A DNA stretch of 6,089 nt. It comes from Actinomycetes bacterium. GTDB lineage: Bacteria; Actinomycetota; Thermoleophilia; Solirubrobacterales; Solirubrobacteraceae. The position numbers and the translations under genes were made by a program. The stretch spans positions 1 through 6,089 of the forward strand of contig JAEXXR010000151.1 in the NCBI GenBank assembly GCA_023405705.1, read 5' to 3'. Shown piece after piece: positions 1 through 6,089 of the stretch. The notes below the pieces were generated by a model, which saw nothing but the letters and a program-made list of their open reading frames with translations, was not told the DNA's origin and did no database searches. Each line of letters begins with the position of its first letter. Position 1 is the first letter of the stretch.

Positions 1-1
1 G

Positions 2-976
2 CTGAGAGCGGCGGCCGGCCTGCTGCCGTTCTCCGACGTCGACCTGGAGCCGTTCGACCTCGGGCCCGAGGAGGCCGCGCTGGCGACGCTCCACACCGAC
101 CTGCTGAGCGCGGCCGTCGTCGTGCTCGCCGAGGTCCAGCGGCGCGCCGCGGCCGCCAGAGCGCTGCTCGCCCAGCACGACGCCGCGGCGACCGCGACGG
201 CGCGGGTCGAGGCGCTCGACGCGGCCGCGAGAGCGATCTTCGGCGACGAGTTCACGCTCGTCCCCGACGCGGGCGTGCAGCCCGCGCAGGCGCAGGAGAC
301 GGCCGAGGCGATCGCCGCCTTCGGCAATGGCGACCTGACGGCCCATCTGACCGGGACGCTCGGCGTCGAGCTGCCGGTCGACGAGTGGCTGACCGGCGTC
401 GCGCGCGTGCGCGAGCAGGCGAGAGCGTGGGAGCAGGTCGTGCTGCAGGCCGGCGCCTTCGGCCTGGCGGAGCCGGCGCTGACGCCGCTCCAGTTCCCGT
501 TCCTGCCCGGCGACCACTGGCTCGCGCTCGGCTTCCCGCCCGACGCGAGACTCGACCGCGACCGGCTGCTCTACACCGCCGCGCTGCCGGCCGGCTTCGA
601 CCCGGCCGCGCGCCGCTGCGGCCTGCTGCTCGACGAGTGGACCGAGGTGATCCCGGCCGAGACGCAGGAGACCGCGATCGCGACCCACTTCGACCGCCCC
701 AACTCGGAGCCGCCGCAGGCGCTGCTGCTGGTGCTGCCGACGCAGCGCACCGGCGCCTGGAACTGGGACGACGTGGTCGGCGCGCTCGACGACACGCTCG
801 CGATGGCGAGAAGACGGGCGGTCGAGCCGGTCCACGTCGACCGCACCCCCTACGCGCGCCTGCTGCCGGCGACCGTCTCCGCGACGACGCTGCGCGGCCT
901 CTCGATCGGCCTCGCGCTGGCGCGCAACAACCCCGGCGTCAGCGAGCTGGCGCGGAAGGAGGCCGGCGATGGGTGA
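2..976 (+). CDS. Uncharacterised protein, C-terminal part (5' end outside window)
   Basis: The reading frame is open from the first complete codon at base 2 to the TGA at 974-976, giving 324 codons of a protein that begins upstream. A GTG at 122 could serve as a start, but the same frame continues upstream with similar composition (LLPFSDVDLEPFDLG), so I treat the gene as 5'-truncated by the window. The first third visible is Ala-rich and probably helical. The rest is mixed, with distinctive pieces: FPFLPGDHWLALGFPP (nt 494-541), LLLDEWTEVIP (nt 623-655), HFDRPNSEPPQALLLVLP (nt 686-739) and AWNWDDVVGALDDTLAMAR (nt 755-811). I see no signal peptide, membrane segment or known catalytic motif in the visible part. 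It overlaps the next gene by 8 nt and carries that gene's ribosome binding site in its last codons, which implies joint expression. I do not recognise the family. My impression is that similar sequence exists as the C-terminal part of large conserved hypothetical proteins, but this is recollection and not checked. Arginine is often encoded by AGA (7 codons) and never by AGG. Confidence 0.85.
   Translation: MRAAAGLLPFSDVDLEPFDLGPEEAALATLHTDLLSAAVVVLAEVQRRAAAARALLAQHDAAATATARVEALDAAARAIFGDEFTLVPDAGVQPAQAQETAEAIAAFGNGDLTAHLTGTLGVELPVDEWLTGVARVREQARAWEQVVLQAGAFGLAEPALTPLQFPFLPGDHWLALGFPPDARLDRDRLLYTAALPAGFDPAARRCGLLLDEWTEVIPAETQETAIATHFDRPNSEPPQALLLVLPTQRTGAWNWDDVVGALDDTLAMARRRAVEPVHVDRTPYARLLPATVSATTLRGLSIGLALARNNPGVSELARKEAGDG
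956..962 (+). promoter_or_regulatory. Shine-Dalgarno site for the 611-residue protein
   Basis: AAGGAGG is a near-perfect anti-16S match, placed 6 nt before the ATG at 969. It lies inside the coding end of the preceding gene, whose TGA (974-976) falls just after that ATG. This fixes the start of the downstream gene and supports translational coupling of the two. Confidence 0.85.
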
Positions 977-2804
977 CGTGCTCGGCGTCGAGAAGCTGCA
1001 CGAGGCGCTCGTCGAGCGGCGCTTCCCCTCGATCACGATCTGGAACCGGCTGGAGGGCCGGCCGCGCACGATCTCCTTCGAGCGCGCGCTGCGCGCCGAG
1101 GTGCGCGACCCGCTGTGGTTCCTCTCGCGCCAGTGGCAGCTGGGCGAGTTCCACGGCGAGGACGCCGGCTCGCCGGTCGAGGCGAAGCTGCACGTCGAGC
1201 GCACGCGGCTGACGCGCTACCAGCCCGGCGAGCACGCGCCGGAGGCGTTCGACGAGCGGACCCCGCTGGAGTGCGCGGTCGAGCGGCGCCCGATCCGCTT
1301 CGGCCTCGACGTGCGGCTGGCGATCGGCCGCTGGTGGCTGAAGCTGATCGCGCCGATCGGCGACTACCGCCAGGCATACCTCGACGCCTATCCGGTCACC
1401 GAGCCCGACCCGGCGAGCGAGGCCGATGCCGGCCGCGCCGCCCACCCCGAGGTGTGGCAGGCCTACGCCGCCGCGGCCGGCCGCGCGATGGACGGCGGCG
1501 CGTTGCTCGCGCACCTGCGCCAGACGGGCTCGCACAGAGCCTCCGACGGGATCGCGCTCAGAAGAGCGGCCCATGGCCCGGCGCTCGACGCGGCCGGCCA
1601 GCGGCTGCTCGACTGGGCGGCGCGGACCTTCTCGGAGCCGGTCGAGCAGGACGCCTGGGAGCCGCCGCGGATGGAGTACCGCTTCGCCTGCTCGGCACCG
1701 GCCGGCGAGGGCGAGAAGGTGCTCGTCGCCGACGAGTATCACGGCGGACGCCTCGACTGGCACGCCGTCGACGTCGACCCGGAGGCCTCCACGCTCGACC
1801 CCCACGGCGAGAACCCGGCCGACCTGCCCGGCGCCGTCACCTACACCGCGCTGCCCTCGCCGGTCGCCTTCGACGGGATGCCGAACGCGCGCTGGTGGGC
1901 GTTCGAGGACCGCCGCACCAACCTCGGCCAGGTCGACGCGGCGACGACCGACGTCGCGAAGCTGCTGTTCCTCGAGTTCGCGCTCGTCTACTCCAACGAC
2001 TGGTTCGTGCTGCCGTGCACGCTCGACGCCGGCTCGGTCGCGACGGTGCGCGGGATGGCGGTCACGAACGTCTTCGGAGAGCGCACCTGGATCGAGCCGG
2101 CCGGCCGCGGCAGAGACGACGACTGGCAGCGCTGGTCGCTCTTCAACGTCAGCGTCAGAGGGCAGGACCTCTCCCAGCAGGCCGACCGCTCGCTGCTGCT
2201 GCTCCCGACCGTCCCGAAGTCGCAGGAGAGCGAGGCGGTCGAGGAGGTGCTGCTCGTCCACGACGAGATGGCGAACATGGCATGGGCGGTCGAGCAGACC
2301 GTCCCGCTGCCCGACGGCACGAGCCGCCCCGGCTCGGAGGCGGGCCTGCAGACGCGCGCGCACTTCGAGCGGATCCGCGGCGGCACGCTCCCGCCGCCGC
2401 CGTTCACGACGACGGCGAGAGCGCGCTACGAGGCGATGACGCAGGTGCCGGAGCAGTGGATCCCGCTGGTCCCCGTCCACGAGCCGGGCAGCGACCGCCA
2501 GATCCGCCTGCAGCGCGCGTCGCTGCCGCGCTTCATCGACGGCGACAGCGTCAGACCGACCGGCGTCGTGCGGCCGCGCACGACGCTGATGCGCCCCGGG
2601 CTCGACGGCCTCACCAGATCTCCCTACTACCTCAACGAGGAGGAGGTCCCGCGTGCCGGCTCGCGCGTCACGCAGGCGTGGCAGCGGACGCGCTGGCGCG
2701 ACGGGACCGTCTTCCTCTGGCTCGGCGCGCAGAAGGGCACCGGCCGGCTCTCGGGCGGCAGCGGCCTGGCGTTCGACCAGGCCGTCGACGTCGCGCCGAG
2801 ATGA
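969..2804 (+). CDS. Uncharacterised Trp-rich soluble protein, 611 aa
   Basis: This is a complete gene from ATG 969 to TGA 2802-2804, with the start fixed by AAGGAGG 6 nt upstream and an 8-nt overlap with the previous gene. I cannot assign a named domain or activity. There is no signal peptide or membrane helix, so it is probably cytoplasmic or part of a particle. It has about 20 Trp in 611 residues (about 3.3%) and only three Cys. Dense blocks that look like structural cores are: residues 47-69 (DPLWFLSRQWQLGEF then HGEDAGSP); 304-346 (MPNARWWAFEDRRTNLG, then VDAATTDVAKLLFLEFALVY and SNDWF); 435-446 (ANMAWAVEQTVP); 511-522 (QIRLQRASLPRF); and 553-564 (YYLNEEEVPRAG). Residues 150-215 are Ala-rich and likely variable; a four-proline run lies at 475-478. 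The blocks resemble, from memory only, widely scattered conserved hypothetical proteins. A structural or assembly role with its upstream partner is conjecture. Arg is encoded by AGA nine times and by AGG never, so codon use differs from the minus-strand genes. Confidence 0.92.
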   Translation: MGDVLGVEKLHEALVERRFPSITIWNRLEGRPRTISFERALRAEVRDPLWFLSRQWQLGEFHGEDAGSPVEAKLHVERTRLTRYQPGEHAPEAFDERTPLECAVERRPIRFGLDVRLAIGRWWLKLIAPIGDYRQAYLDAYPVTEPDPASEADAGRAAHPEVWQAYAAAAGRAMDGGALLAHLRQTGSHRASDGIALRRAAHGPALDAAGQRLLDWAARTFSEPVEQDAWEPPRMEYRFACSAPAGEGEKVLVADEYHGGRLDWHAVDVDPEASTLDPHGENPADLPGAVTYTALPSPVAFDGMPNARWWAFEDRRTNLGQVDAATTDVAKLLFLEFALVYSNDWFVLPCTLDAGSVATVRGMAVTNVFGERTWIEPAGRGRDDDWQRWSLFNVSVRGQDLSQQADRSLLLLPTVPKSQESEAVEEVLLVHDEMANMAWAVEQTVPLPDGTSRPGSEAGLQTRAHFERIRGGTLPPPPFTTTARARYEAMTQVPEQWIPLVPVHEPGSDRQIRLQRASLPRFIDGDSVRPTGVVRPRTTLMRPGLDGLTRSPYYLNEEEVPRAGSRVTQAWQRTRWRDGTVFLWLGAQKGTGRLSGGSGLAFDQAVDVAPR

Positions 2805-2827
2805 GGCGGCGCCGCTCCGGCGCCGCC
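2805..2827. terminator. Perfect 10-bp GC hairpin between convergent genes, probable bidirectional terminator
   Basis: Bases 2805-2814 (GGCGGCGCCG) are the exact reverse complement of 2818-2827 (CGGCGCCGCC), separated by the 3-nt loop CTC. The left arm starts on the base after the TGA of the 611-residue gene. The right arm ends 19 nt beyond the thiolase stop as read on the minus strand. All ten pairs are G-C. No T-tract follows on either strand, so this is not a classic rho-independent terminator, but T-less hairpins at convergent gene ends are common in high-GC actinobacteria. That it terminates both transcripts is inferred from position and symmetry. Confidence 0.7.
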
Positions 2828-2846
2828 TGATCGCGAGGACCCCTCG

Positions 2847-4028
2847 CTACGGCTTGCCGAGCAGCAGGGCGATGCCCTGGCCGCCGCCGATGCAGAGCGA
2901 GACGATCCCGTAGTCGTGGCCCTCGCGCTCCATCTCCGAGATCGCCTTCGCCGTGATGACGGTGCCGGTCGCGGAGATCGGGTGGCCGAGGCCGACGGCG
3001 CCGCCGTTCGGGTTGACCTTGGCCGGGTCGAGGTCGAGATCCTGCATGACGGCGAGCGCCTGCGCGGCGAACGCCTCGTTCAGCTCGAAGACGCCGACCT
3101 GGTCGAGCGTCACGCCGGTGCGGTCGAGCACCTTCCTGATCGCCGGGACCGGGCCGATGCCCATGATCTTCGGGTCGACGCCGCAGGTCGCGTAGCCGAG
3201 GATGCGGGCTCTGACCGGCGCGCCCAGCTCCTGCGCCTTCGCTGCGCTCAGCAGCACGGTCGCGGCGCCGGCGTCGTTCATGCCCGACGCGTTGCCGGCG
3301 GTGACGGTGCCGCCGTCGCGCTTGAAGACCGGCTTCAGCTTCGCCATCCCCTCGATCGAGGCGTCGTCGCGGATGTGCTCGTCGACCTTGAACTCCAGCT
3401 CGCCCTTGCGCGTCTTGATGAGCACCGGGACGATCTCGCCCTCGAACTTGCCGGCGTCGCGCGCGGCGGCGGCGCGGCGGTGCGACTCGACCGCGAAGGC
3501 GTCCTGCTGCTCGCGCGTGATCGAGCCGCGCTCGGCGAGGTTCTCGGCCGTGACGCCCATCAGGATGTCGTTGAAGGGATCGGTCAGCGCGCCCGAGACC
3601 GGGTCGGTGACGGTCGTCTCGCCCATCCGCGCGCCCCAGCGGCCGGCCGGCAGCCAGTACGGGCCGCGGCTCATCGACTCGCAGCCGCCGGCGAGCGCGA
3701 CGTCGACGTCGCCGGACTGGATCGCCTGCGCGGCGGAGACGATCGACTGCACGCCGGTGCCGCAGAGGCGGTTGACGGTGAAGGCGGGCGTCTCCTGCGG
3801 GATGCCGGCCTTCACGCCGACGACCCGCGCCATGTACATGTCTCTCGGCTCGGTGTGGATCACGTTGCCGAAGACGACGTGCTCGATCTGCTCGGGCGCC
3901 AGCCCGGCCCGCTCGATCGCCGCGCGCGCGGCGATCGCGCCGAGCTCGTTCGGCGGCACGTCCTTCAGCGTCTTGCCGTAGCCGCCGACGGCGGTGCGGG
4001 CGGCGGAAGCGATCACGACATCGGTCAT
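2847..4028 (-). CDS. Thiolase, acetyl-CoA C-acetyltransferase type (393 aa)
   Basis: This enzyme joins two acetyl-CoA into acetoacetyl-CoA plus CoA, or runs the reverse cleavage (EC 2.3.1.9 type); it is soluble and normally tetrameric. All catalytic elements of the thiolase superfamily are visible: nucleophile Cys89 in NRLCGTG, Asn317 in NEAF, His349 in GHP, and Cys379 in SLCIGGGQG. The N-terminus (TDVVIASAARTAVG) and the length match the usual 390-395 residues, and the ATG at 4026-4028 is the natural start, with GAGGAGA 10 nt upstream. Met157 and Met289 match the two methionines of biosynthetic acetoacetyl-CoA thiolases such as Zoogloea PhaA, but that enzyme's His156 is Leu here, and the usual AGGMESMS reads AGGCESMS (Cys116). 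Substrate chain length is therefore open: acetoacetyl-CoA synthesis, polyhydroxybutyrate supply or fatty-acid beta-oxidation are all possible, and no phaB, phaC or fad gene is in view. It lies 66 bp downstream of the ABC exporter gene on the same strand and converges on the 611-residue gene. Confidence 0.96.
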   Translation of the reverse strand: MTDVVIASAARTAVGGYGKTLKDVPPNELGAIAARAAIERAGLAPEQIEHVVFGNVIHTEPRDMYMARVVGVKAGIPQETPAFTVNRLCGTGVQSIVSAAQAIQSGDVDVALAGGCESMSRGPYWLPAGRWGARMGETTVTDPVSGALTDPFNDILMGVTAENLAERGSITREQQDAFAVESHRRAAAARDAGKFEGEIVPVLIKTRKGELEFKVDEHIRDDASIEGMAKLKPVFKRDGGTVTAGNASGMNDAGAATVLLSAAKAQELGAPVRARILGYATCGVDPKIMGIGPVPAIRKVLDRTGVTLDQVGVFELNEAFAAQALAVMQDLDLDPAKVNPNGGAVGLGHPISATGTVITAKAISEMEREGHDYGIVSLCIGGGQGIALLLGKP

Positions 4029-4038
4029 TGCTCTGGGG

Positions 4039-4045
4039 TCTCCTC
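4039..4045 (-). promoter_or_regulatory. Shine-Dalgarno site of the thiolase gene
   Basis: On the minus strand this reads GAGGAGA, ending 10 nt before the ATG at 4026-4028. The spacing is slightly long but acceptable, and it supports the chosen thiolase start. Confidence 0.6.
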
Positions 4046-4081
4046 AGGTGACGACCGACGGATCGTGCCACCTCGGCGCCG

Positions 4082-4094
4082 CCGGGGAACCCGG
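4082..4094 (-). terminator. Small hairpin directly after the ABC stop codon, possible weak terminator or processing site
   Basis: On the minus strand the base after the TGA (4095-4097) begins CCGGG-TTC-CCCGG, a perfect 5-bp stem with a 3-nt loop. It is followed by more GC-rich sequence but no T-tract. It could reduce read-through from the ABC gene into the thiolase, or be chance in such GC-rich DNA. No -10/-35 promoter is evident in the 66-bp gap (4029-4094), so co-transcription cannot be excluded. Confidence 0.25.
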
Positions 4095-5972
4095 TCAGTC
4101 GAGCGCGATGTCCGGCTGGGCCGCCTGGGCGACCTCGCCGGTCTGGACCGCCCACAGCGCCGCGTAGCGGCCGCGGCGGGCGAGCAGCTCGTCGTGGGTG
4201 CCGGCCTCGGCGACGGTTCCGCCGTCGAGCACGTGGATGCGGTCGGCGTGGCGGATCGTCGAGAGGCGGTGGGCGATCACGATCGTCGTCCGCTCGCGGC
4301 TGACGCGCAGCAGCGAGCGCTGGATCGCCGCCTCGGTCTCGTTGTCGACCGCGGAGGTCGCCTCGTCGAGCACGAGGATCGCCGGGTCGCGCACGAGCGC
4401 GCGGGCGATCGTCAGCCGCTGCCGCTGGCCGCCCGACAGCCGCACGCCGCGCTCGCCGACGGGCGTGTCGTAGCCGTGCGGCAGCGCGGCGACGAACTCG
4501 TGCGCCTCGGCCGCCTCGGCGGCGGCGCGCAGCTGCTCGTCGCTGGCGTCGGGGGCGCCGTAGCGGAGGTTGTCGGCGACCGAGCCGTCGAACAGGAAGG
4601 TGTCCTGGCCGACGTAGCCGATCGCGCCGCGCAGGCTCTCGAACGACAGCTGCTCGACCGGCACGCCGTCGATCGCGACCGTCCCGCCCTCGGCGTCGTA
4701 GAGGCGCAGCAGCAGCTTCACGACCGTCGACTTGCCGGCGCCCGTCGGCCCGACGATCGCGTGCGTCTCGCCGCTGCGCACGTCGAGGTCGAGGCCGTCG
4801 AGCACGCGCGTGCGGACGCTGCCGTCGCCGTCGCGGTAGACGAACTCGACCGCGTCGAAGGTGACGGCCCGCCCGCGCTCGCCTGCGACCGCAGGCGGCA
4901 GCTCCCGCGTCCCCGGCCGCACGCTGACCGGCGCGTCGATCAGGTCGAGGATCCGCCGCATGGACGCGGTGCCGCGCTGGTAGAGGTCGAGCGTCTCGCC
5001 GAGCGCGGTCAGCGGCCACAGCAGCCGCTGCGTCATGAAGACGAGCACCGAGTACATGCCGACCTCGAGCGTCCCGTTCAGCGTCAGGTGGCCGCCGACG
5101 ACGAGCGTCACCATGAAGCCGCAGAGGATCGCGACGCGGATGATCGGGACGAAGGCGGCGCTGAGCGTGATCGCCGCGCGGTTGGCGTCGGCGTAGGCGT
5201 CGGAGGCGGCCTCGACGCGCAGCGACTCGCGCCGCTCGGCGCCGAACGCCTTGATCGTCGCGATCCCGCCGAGGTTGCCGCCGATCAGGCCGCCGAGCCG
5301 GCCGGCGTGGTCGCGCACCTTCGCGTAGCGCGGCTCGAGCCGTCTCTGGAACAGCAGCGAGCCGCCGACGATCACGGGGATCGGCAGGAAGGCGAGCAGC
5401 GCCAGCAGCGGCGAGATGATCACGAAGACCGCGCCGACCGCGACGACGCTGACCGCCGTCTGGATGATCTGCAGCGCGCCGACGTCGAGGAACCGCTCCA
5501 GCTGGTTGACGTCGTCGTTGAGGATCGTCAGCAGTCTCCCGGCCTCGCGGTCCTCGAACCACGCCAGCTCGAGATCCTGCACGTGGCCGTAGGCGTCCAT
5601 GCGCAGGTCGTGCTGCAGCTCCTGCGACAACGTCCGCCAGGCGCGCTGCGCGAGGTACTCGGTCAGCGACTCGAGCAGCCAGACGACCGCGGTCGCGGCC
5701 GCGAGCACGAGCAGCTGGGCCTCGCGGTCGTCGATCCCGGTCCACTGACCGACGAAGCTGCCCTCCTGCCGCACGACGACGTCGATCGCGACGCCGATCA
5801 AGAGTTCCGGCAGGATGTCGAAGATCTGGTTGAGAACCGCCCACACGGTTCCCTTCACGACCCGGCCGCGATGACGCGGTGCGCGGCGCCACAGGCGCAG
5901 CAGCGGGTGGACGGAGGCCTCGTTCACGACGAGGAAGGGTAGGCGGTCGTCTGTCAAGGTCCCCTTCTGCAT
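4095..5972 (-). CDS. ABC exporter, fused membrane and ATPase domains (625 aa)
   Basis: This is a half-transporter of the type I exporter (ABCB/MsbA-like) class, expected to dimerise in the cytoplasmic membrane and use ATP hydrolysis to export an unidentified, probably lipophilic substrate. Numbering from the ATG at 5972, six hydrophobic segments lie near residues 39-68, 85-103, 166-186, 188-208, 274-294 and 303-324, with the first cytoplasmic loop (including AWFEDREAGRLLTILNDDV) between the second and third. The ATPase domain follows from about 370: A-loop Tyr379, Walker A GPTGAGKST 408-416, Q-loop Gln456, VGERG 505-509, signature LSGGQRQ 512-518, Walker B ILVLDEAT 532-539 with catalytic Glu537, D-loop SAVD 540-543, and H-loop His568 in IVIAHRLST. 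Both ATP sites of a homodimer would be active, so no partner gene is required. The frame stays open to the right edge and a GTG occurs at 6086. I reject that 38-residue extension because it is low-complexity Arg/Ala-rich and has two AGG codons against none in the 625-codon body. A GTG at 5993 remains possible. Substrate cannot be predicted. Confidence 0.94.
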   Translation of the reverse strand: MQKGTLTDDRLPFLVVNEASVHPLLRLWRRAPRHRGRVVKGTVWAVLNQIFDILPELLIGVAIDVVVRQEGSFVGQWTGIDDREAQLLVLAAATAVVWLLESLTEYLAQRAWRTLSQELQHDLRMDAYGHVQDLELAWFEDREAGRLLTILNDDVNQLERFLDVGALQIIQTAVSVVAVGAVFVIISPLLALLAFLPIPVIVGGSLLFQRRLEPRYAKVRDHAGRLGGLIGGNLGGIATIKAFGAERRESLRVEAASDAYADANRAAITLSAAFVPIIRVAILCGFMVTLVVGGHLTLNGTLEVGMYSVLVFMTQRLLWPLTALGETLDLYQRGTASMRRILDLIDAPVSVRPGTRELPPAVAGERGRAVTFDAVEFVYRDGDGSVRTRVLDGLDLDVRSGETHAIVGPTGAGKSTVVKLLLRLYDAEGGTVAIDGVPVEQLSFESLRGAIGYVGQDTFLFDGSVADNLRYGAPDASDEQLRAAAEAAEAHEFVAALPHGYDTPVGERGVRLSGGQRQRLTIARALVRDPAILVLDEATSAVDNETEAAIQRSLLRVSRERTTIVIAHRLSTIRHADRIHVLDGGTVAEAGTHDELLARRGRYAALWAVQTGEVAQAAQPDIALD

Positions 5973-6089
5973 GCTCAGAGCCCTGATCCGCACCGCTTCC
6001 GCCGACCGCCCGGCCCCGCCGTCGCGCTCCGTCTCGCCCCTGGCCGCCGCGCGCGCTCGTGCGACGGCTCCCCGCTCGCTCGGCACGCT
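5973..6089 (-). promoter_or_regulatory. Upstream region of the ABC exporter gene
   Basis: This stretch lies before the chosen ABC start and runs to the window edge. It is GC-rich, with no recognisable -10/-35 boxes and no clear operator. The best Shine-Dalgarno-like string before the ATG is a weak AGGG about 8 nt upstream. It is open in the ABC frame, but the encoded Arg/Ala-rich residues look non-coding. It may hold the leader and part of the promoter. Confidence 0.35.

Noticed and set aside
385..1212. An open frame on the plus strand in a different phase, bridging the first two genes
   Set aside because: The translation is almost pure Arg/Ala/Gly/Pro, typical of a shifted frame in GC-rich DNA. 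It conflicts with both better-supported genes.
939..2480. A 513-codon minus-strand open frame opposite the 611-residue gene
   Set aside because: The Arg/Leu/Val/Asp-rich translation has no recognisable motif. The plus-strand frame has a strong Shine-Dalgarno, coupling to the upstream gene and motif-like blocks, so the plus-strand gene is the real one.
1115..2830. A 571-codon plus-strand open frame running alongside the 611-residue gene
   Set aside because: It is a shifted frame with Arg/Ala/Gly-dominated low-complexity sequence and no Shine-Dalgarno. The frame starting at 969 has normal protein composition.
3698..3715. Short GTCGAC/GACGTC-type repeats in the thiolase gene and elsewhere
   Set aside because: They arise from common Asp/Val/Asp codon pairs (gac, gtc) at high GC and show no regular spacing, so they are not a repeat array or operator.
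2668..5892. A 1074-codon open frame on the minus strand spanning both the thiolase and ABC genes
   Set aside because: It is an off-frame shadow. Its translation is Arg/Ala/Pro low-complexity sequence with no domain, while the overlapping frames encode clear thiolase and ABC transporter proteins. Stop codons are rare by chance at this GC content.
2916..5942. A 1008-codon open frame on the plus strand antisense to the thiolase and ABC genes
   Set aside because: It lies opposite two unmistakable genes, and its translation is Arg/Asp/Val/His-rich with repetitive composition. It is the usual antisense shadow of GC-rich coding DNA, with no plausible start context.
1..6089. Search for CRISPR arrays, tRNA genes, insertion-sequence ends, integrase or attachment sites
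   Set aside because: No regularly spaced direct repeats, cloverleaf-like sequence, transposase motifs or long terminal inverted repeats were seen by eye on either strand. Almost all of the window is accounted for by four genes.

Overview
The window is GC-rich throughout (roughly 70% or more by eye), tightly packed with genes, and almost free of intergenic DNA. It holds four protein-coding genes in two convergent blocks. Extreme GC, GTG/ATG starts, Ala/Arg/Asp-rich proteins and a terminator hairpin without a T-tract suggest a high-GC actinobacterium. The arginine codon AGA recurs while AGG is nearly absent, which is odd for such a genome and recalls Thermoleophilia (Conexibacter/Solirubrobacter-like soil lineages). 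That placement is inference only; no rRNA or other phylogenetic marker is present.

Left block (plus strand, 2-2804): the C-terminal 324 codons of a large unrecognised protein, overlapping by 8 nt a complete 611-residue protein that I also cannot assign to a named family. A strong AAGGAGG ribosome binding site inside the end of the first gene serves the second, so the two are almost certainly translationally coupled and probably work together. Both look soluble, with no signal peptide in the complete one and no membrane segments. The second is very rich in tryptophan and has several dense aromatic/acidic blocks that look like conserved cores. This pair is the part of the window most likely to belong to an undescribed system, but most of that system would lie upstream, outside the window.

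Between the blocks (2805-2846) sits a perfect 10-bp GC inverted repeat with a 3-nt loop, well placed to terminate transcription from both sides.

Right block (minus strand, 6089-2847): a single-polypeptide ABC exporter (membrane domain fused to ATPase domain, all catalytic motifs intact), then after 66 bp a complete thiolase (acetyl-CoA C-acetyltransferase type, all catalytic residues intact). They may be co-transcribed, though a small hairpin just after the ABC stop leaves this uncertain, and no biochemical link between them is evident. No tRNA, rRNA, CRISPR array, insertion sequence or integrase was seen. The last 117 bases (5973-6089) are most likely the untranslated leader or promoter region of the ABC gene.
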